This document shows positions 12,982 through 16,393 of a stretch of DNA of 16,393 nucleotides, one piece after another. Location of the stretch: the NCBI GenBank assembly GCA_964604675.1, contig CAZSAT010000148.1, positions 1 to 16,393 of the forward strand, given 5' to 3'. Positions within the stretch are counted from its first letter, which is position 1. Every line of letters begins with the position of its first letter. Position numbers and translations under genes: made by a program. The DNA is from CAZSAT01 sp964604675. Lineage in GTDB: Bacteria > Myxococcota_A > UBA796 > CAJQPC01. Below the pieces are notes generated by a model. The model saw only the letters and a program-made list of their open reading frames with translations. It was not told the DNA's origin and searched no databases.

Positions 12982-14741
12982 TGCCCTACGACCTGCTGAT
13001 CCACTCGGGCCTCGTGATCGACGGAAGCGGAGGGGCGCCGGTGCGCGCGGACGTCGCGGTGAAGGAGGGGCGGGTGGTGGCCATCGGTCCCTACCTCGAT
13101 CGCACGGGCGCGGACCGCTGCATCGATGCCACCGGGCGGTGGGTCACGCCCGGCTTCGTCGACAACCACACCCACTACGACGCCGAGGTGCTGCTCGCCC
13201 CGGGGCTCGGGGAGTCGGTCCGCCACGGCGTCACCACGGTGTGCATCGGCTCGTGCTCGCTGGGCACGGTGTTCTCGTCGCCGCGCGACTGCGCCGACCT
13301 CTTCTCGCGGGTCGAGGCCGTGCCTCACGACTGCGTGATGGCCGCCCTGCAGGGAAAGCACTGGAGCGACCCGGGCGCCTACGCCGAACACCTCGACAGC
13401 CTCGCGCTCGGACCCAACGTCATGGCCTACGTCGGCCACTCCGACATGCGGACCGCCGTGATGGGGCTCGAGCGCTCCACCGACCGTCGCACCCGCCCGA
13501 CCCGCGAGGAGCAGGCCCGGCTCGACGCGATGCTCGAGGGCGCGATCGACGAGGGCTTCCTGGGCCTCTCGTGCATGACCAACCCCTGGGACAAGGTGGG
13601 CGGGACCCGCGCCCGCTCGCGCCCGCTGCCGTCGACCTTCGCCACCTGGGGGGAGTACCGCCGCCTGCACGGCATCCTCCGTCGGCGCGGCGCGGTGCTG
13701 CAGTCTGCGCCGAACATCACCACCAAGGTGAACGCGCTGCTCTACCTGATCGAGAGCGCCGGCTTCGGCCTGCGCAAGGCGCTGAAGACCACGCTCATCA
13801 CCATCGCCGACACGAAGTCCGACCCCTGGCTCTCGGCCGCAGCGCTCGGGGGCACGCGCCTCTGGGAGCGTCTCACGGGGTCCGACCTGCGCTGGCAGTC
13901 GCTGCCGGTCCCCTTCGAGGTCTACGCCGACGGGGTCGACCTCGTGGTCTTCGAGGAGTTCGGGGCCGGGGAGGAGGCCCTGCACTTGACCGAGGAGGTG
14001 GACCGCAACGCGCTCTTCTCCGACCCCGCCTACCGCCGTCGCTTCCGCCGTGACCTCGACAAGCGCTGGGGGCCGCGGGTCTGGCACCGCGACCTGCACG
14101 ACGCCCAGATCGTGTCGGCGCCCGACCCGACGCTGGCCGGCCGCTCCTTCGGCGAGGTGGCCGACGAGCGCGGCGACCACCCAGCCGACACCTTCCTGGA
14201 CCTCGTGGTCGAGCACGGCAAGGCCTTGCGCTGGCGCACCACGCTGGCGAACCACCGACCTCGGCAGCTGGCCGCCATCGTCGACCACGAAAACGTGCAC
14301 ATCGGCTTCTCGGATGCGGGCGCCCACCTGCGCAACATGGCCTTCTACAACGTGCCGCTGCACATGCTCCGACGAGCGGCGCGTGGGGAGCTTGCCCTGG
14401 AGCGTGCCGTGCACCGGGTGACCGGTGAGATCGCGGACTGGTACGGCGTGGACGCCGGGCACCTGCGGCTAGGGGACCGCGCCGACGTGGTCGTGGTCGA
14501 TCCGCAGGCCCTGGACGGGCGCCTGGACGCCGTGCACGAGGAGCCGGTCGAAGCCTACGGCGGACTGTCGCGCATGGTCCGGCGCAACGAGGGCGCCGTG
14601 GTCGCCACGGTGATCGGCGGCGAGGTGGTGTTCGCAGGAGGCGCGTTCGCAGCGGGGTTCGGCGTCACCCGCGCGCACGGCCGCTTCCTGCGTCGTGGGG
14701 TGAAGACCCCGGCGCGCACGCGGGCCGAGGTGGCCGCGTGA
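12981..14741 (+). CDS. Amidohydrolase, N-acyl-D-amino-acid deacylase (D-aminoacylase) superfamily
   Basis: The 586-residue product is a metal-dependent amidohydrolase of the D-aminoacylase type. Visible are the small N-terminal beta part (YDLLIHSGLVIDGSGGAPVR), TPGFVDNHTHYDAEVLLAPG with H63-x-H65, SVRHGVTTVCIGSCSLG with C92 in the position of the metal-bridging cysteine, YVGHSDMRTAVMG, and HIGFSDAGAHLRNMAFYN with D445. The usual tHmR and SHxK histidines are not seen; LQSAPNITTK and IADTK stand there instead. This pattern resembles the long actinobacterial subfamily (for example Rv2913c of M. tuberculosis, as I recall it), whose true substrate is unsettled. D-aminoacylases cleave N-acyl-D-amino acids, but that activity is not assured here. 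The ATG at 12981 fits the family start; GTG at 12975 is an alternative. No Shine-Dalgarno is visible. The stop overlaps the TetR start by 4 bases. Confidence 0.88.
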   Translation: MPYDLLIHSGLVIDGSGGAPVRADVAVKEGRVVAIGPYLDRTGADRCIDATGRWVTPGFVDNHTHYDAEVLLAPGLGESVRHGVTTVCIGSCSLGTVFSSPRDCADLFSRVEAVPHDCVMAALQGKHWSDPGAYAEHLDSLALGPNVMAYVGHSDMRTAVMGLERSTDRRTRPTREEQARLDAMLEGAIDEGFLGLSCMTNPWDKVGGTRARSRPLPSTFATWGEYRRLHGILRRRGAVLQSAPNITTKVNALLYLIESAGFGLRKALKTTLITIADTKSDPWLSAAALGGTRLWERLTGSDLRWQSLPVPFEVYADGVDLVVFEEFGAGEEALHLTEEVDRNALFSDPAYRRRFRRDLDKRWGPRVWHRDLHDAQIVSAPDPTLAGRSFGEVADERGDHPADTFLDLVVEHGKALRWRTTLANHRPRQLAAIVDHENVHIGFSDAGAHLRNMAFYNVPLHMLRRAARGELALERAVHRVTGEIADWYGVDAGHLRLGDRADVVVVDPQALDGRLDAVHEEPVEAYGGLSRMVRRNEGAVVATVIGGEVVFAGGAFAAGFGVTRAHGRFLRRGVKTPARTRAEVAA

Positions 14742-15328
14742 CGCAGGTCCGGCGCACCCAGGCCCAGCGCAAGGCCGCCACCGTCGGGCGCCTTGTCGAG
14801 GCGGCCGCCGGGGTCCTGGCCGAGCGTGGCTTCGCGGGCGCGTCCACCCGCGCCATCTGCGAGCGGGCAGGGGTGTCCCAGGGCGCCCTCTTTCGGCACT
14901 TCGCCAGCCGCAACGAGCTGTTCGTGGCCACCCTCGACCAGATCGCCACCGAGCACGTGGCCGCCTTCCGCGCCCTGGCTGGGCTGGGAGTCGGCGACAG
15001 GGTCGACGAGCTGGTGCTGTTGATGCGGGGGCTCGCCCGCTCCGACCGCCACGCGGCCTGGCGGGAGATCGTGAGCGCTGCCCGCACCCACGCGGATCTG
15101 GCGGAGGCTGCGGAGGAGGCCGTCGCGCGCTTCGAAGGCGCGATCGTCGAAGCGGTGGCCGAGCTCACGGGGCAGGCGGAGCGCACGGGCGCGGCCACCG
15201 TGGTGCTCTCGCTGATGCACCTGTTCGACAGCGAGGCGGTCACGGTGCGCGTGAAGCGGAGCCCGGACATCGAAGCCGCCCGCGTGAGGTGGGCGGCCGA
15301 CGTGCTGAAGGGTCTCCTACAGCCGTAG
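14738..15328 (+). CDS. TetR-family transcriptional regulator
   Basis: The 196-residue product has a TetR helix-turn-helix at residues about 10-60 (ATVGRLVEAAAGVLAERGFA, GASTRAICERAGVSQGALFR, HFASRNELFVATLDQI), followed by an all-helical ligand-binding part in which I recognise no specific subgroup. Length is normal. The GTG start at 14738 lies within GTGA, overlapping the amidohydrolase stop, so the regulator is translationally coupled to the enzyme. It probably binds the 22-base palindrome before the operon (12950-12971) and is released by a compound linked to the amidohydrolase reaction; this is inference from context. As I recall, mycobacteria carry a similar amidohydrolase/TetR pair (Rv2913c/Rv2912c), which supports a functional link. 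The TAG stop lies inside a small inverted repeat shared with the convergent dehydrogenase gene. Confidence 0.93.
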   Translation: MTQVRRTQAQRKAATVGRLVEAAAGVLAERGFAGASTRAICERAGVSQGALFRHFASRNELFVATLDQIATEHVAAFRALAGLGVGDRVDELVLLMRGLARSDRHAAWREIVSAARTHADLAEAAEEAVARFEGAIVEAVAELTGQAERTGAATVVLSLMHLFDSEAVTVRVKRSPDIEAARVRWAADVLKGLLQP

Positions 15329-15329
15329 G
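15316..15329. terminator. Inverted repeat holding both convergent stop codons
   Basis: CCTAC-AGCC-GTAGG is a perfect 5-base dyad with a 4-base loop. It contains the TAG of the TetR gene (15326-15328) and, on the other strand, the TAG of the dehydrogenase gene (15319-15317). It could be a small shared terminator stem, but it is short and has no T tract. Confidence 0.3.
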
Positions 15330-16345
15330 GTGCGCGCCACGGCCTCGGCCACCGAGTCGCCCGCTTCGAGTCGCGCCAGCAGGTCGATCCCGATCAGCTG
15401 TGCGAAGGGGGTGGACAGGGCATCGCACGCCGCGAGCAGGCCCTCCATGCTGGTGAGGCTCTCCCGATCGGCCGCTTCCAGCGCGGCGGTCAGGGTGGCC
15501 ACGGCGCGCCCGGGAAAGTCCGGGCGGCTGCCGTCGCGGTCGTTCACCTGGTAGAGGCCGCCCAACAGCCCGCTGCTGAGGACCGTGCCTCCGAAGCGCG
15601 CCCGCTGCGGGTCGGCCGCCAGCGCAGCCAGGCCGCGCCCGACGAAGCCGGGGCTCTCGGACCAGGCGAAGTGCGGGTCGGCGGCTTCCCGCCAGGTGGC
15701 CTCGGTCACGCCGAAGGTGTCGAGCATGGCCTCGCTGCGCAGGAAGCCCGGCGTGATGGCCACCGCCGTGTGGCCGTGGGGGTCCAGCTCGCGGTGGAGC
15801 GCGTAGGCAAGCCGCCGCGTGTCGGCCTTCGCCAGGTCGTAGAAGAGCGAGAACCGGTAGTGATCGCCCGTCCCGTCGGTGATCTCCACGTGCAGCCCGG
15901 CGTCGCTCTCGAGCAAGAGCGGCAGCGCCAGGTTCGCGGTGATCAGGTGCGTTCCGACGCCCAGCTCCAGCATGCGCAGGCCGGGACCCACGTCCTGTTC
16001 CCAGAAGGGAGCCCATCGGGTCAGGTCGTCGCCCCCCCAGATGTCGTTGACGAGCACGTCGAGGCGCCGGTGTTCCGCACGGATCGCGTCGACCAGGCCC
16101 CGGACTTGTTCCACGTCGGTGTGGTCCACCTGGCGCCAGAGCCCGTGGCCGCCCGCGGCCGTCACCAGGGCTGCGGTCTGCTCGATCGTCTCCGGTCGGC
16201 CGGGGGGCGTGCTGCCCGCCACGCTGCGCCCGGTGCACCACACCGTGGCGCCTCGCTCGCCGAGTCCGATGGCGATGCCGCGTCCGGCTCCCCGGGTGGC
16301 GCCGGCGACGAGGCAGATGCGTCCTTCGAGATCGCGTGGTGCCAC
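15317..16345 (-). CDS. Short-chain dehydrogenase/reductase (SDR), DHRS1-like
   Basis: The 342-residue product is an NAD(P)-dependent oxidoreductase of the SDR superfamily. The cofactor motif GATRGAGRG is at residues 15-23, followed by VWCTGRS (an arginine after the second strand, which favours NADP). LDVLVNDIWGG (N100) replaces the usual NNAG, and the active-site YDLAK is at 169-173 (Y169, K173). The catalytic serine position (VEITDGTGD) appears to hold T156 or D157. ITPGFLRSEAM is the typical segment after the active site. At 342 residues it is longer than classical SDRs (about 250) and has a C-terminal extension, much like DHRS1-type proteins. The GTG at 16345 has GAGGAGG just upstream. The substrate is unknown. 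It ends 12 bases inside the TetR gene end (convergent overlap) and starts 12 bases after the stop of the gene at the window edge, so it is probably a downstream operon gene. Confidence 0.9.
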   Translation of the reverse strand: MAPRDLEGRICLVAGATRGAGRGIAIGLGERGATVWCTGRSVAGSTPPGRPETIEQTAALVTAAGGHGLWRQVDHTDVEQVRGLVDAIRAEHRRLDVLVNDIWGGDDLTRWAPFWEQDVGPGLRMLELGVGTHLITANLALPLLLESDAGLHVEITDGTGDHYRFSLFYDLAKADTRRLAYALHRELDPHGHTAVAITPGFLRSEAMLDTFGVTEATWREAADPHFAWSESPGFVGRGLAALAADPQRARFGGTVLSSGLLGGLYQVNDRDGSRPDFPGRAVATLTAALEAADRESLTSMEGLLAACDALSTPFAQLIGIDLLARLEAGDSVAEAVARTLRL

Positions 16346-16357
16346 GGTCCTCCTCGT

Positions 16358-16393
16358 TCAGTCCAGGTGGTAGATCGCGGACACCTCTTCGAG
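16358..16393 (-). CDS. Last 11 codons of a gene extending beyond the window
   Basis: On the minus strand the frame reads LEEVSAIYHLD and then TGA (16360-16358), 12 bases before the GTG of the dehydrogenase gene. The codon style fits coding sequence and the spacing fits an operon. Too little remains to name the product. Confidence 0.45.
   Translation of the reverse strand, partial: LEEVSAIYHLD

Noticed and set aside
1..16393. CRISPR array, tRNA, rRNA, insertion sequence or attachment site
   Set aside because: I saw no regularly spaced repeats, tRNA-like cloverleaf, transposase or integrase, or long direct repeats anywhere in the window.

Overview
The window is a GC-rich bacterial chromosome segment with tightly packed genes, frequent GTG and TTG starts, and 4-bp stop/start overlaps. 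A YceI-domain lipoprotein, a LysR regulator and several oxidoreductases suggest a Gram-negative, environmental, high-GC proteobacterium or myxobacterium-like organism. This is inferred from gene content and style only; there is no rRNA or marker gene. I saw no tRNA, rRNA, CRISPR array or insertion sequence.

Left region (1-4100): the 3' end of an AAA ATPase/DUF4143 gene on the + strand, then three closely spaced minus-strand genes. In transcription order these are a Fic-family AMP-transferase with an N-terminal inhibitory motif and a C-terminal winged helix, a PLD-nuclease/superfamily-2 helicase with a DUF3427 C-terminus that has lost its central helicase part and changes frame, and a 123-residue protein of unknown function. 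This looks like a partly decayed accessory block of the defence or stress-response type.

Middle region (4264-7061): a LysR regulator stands divergent from a YceI lipoprotein gene, which is translationally coupled (GTGA overlap) to a DODA/LigB-type extradiol dioxygenase. A small four-helix membrane protein (DUF4345-like) faces them.

Region 6684-10825 (minus strand) is the most unusual unit. It holds a fused N-formylglutamate-amidohydrolase-like/GshB-like ATP-grasp protein, an overlapping QEGLA-motif (DUF1704, MATCAP-like HExxxH) peptidase whose C-terminus is displaced by a frameshift, and the DUF4345-like membrane protein. A ligase combined with two potential peptide/amide hydrolases suggests reversible amino-acid addition to a peptide or protein. 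The substrate is unknown.

Right region (10928-16393): a SAM methyltransferase diverges from a membrane-anchored metallo-beta-lactamase-fold hydrolase, with a perfect palindrome abutting the methyltransferase ribosome binding site. Next comes an amidohydrolase of the D-aminoacylase superfamily coupled (GTGA) to a TetR regulator, with a good TetR-like operator just ahead of the pair. Last are a convergent short-chain dehydrogenase whose stop codon lies within the TetR gene's end, and the last 11 codons of a further gene at the window edge.
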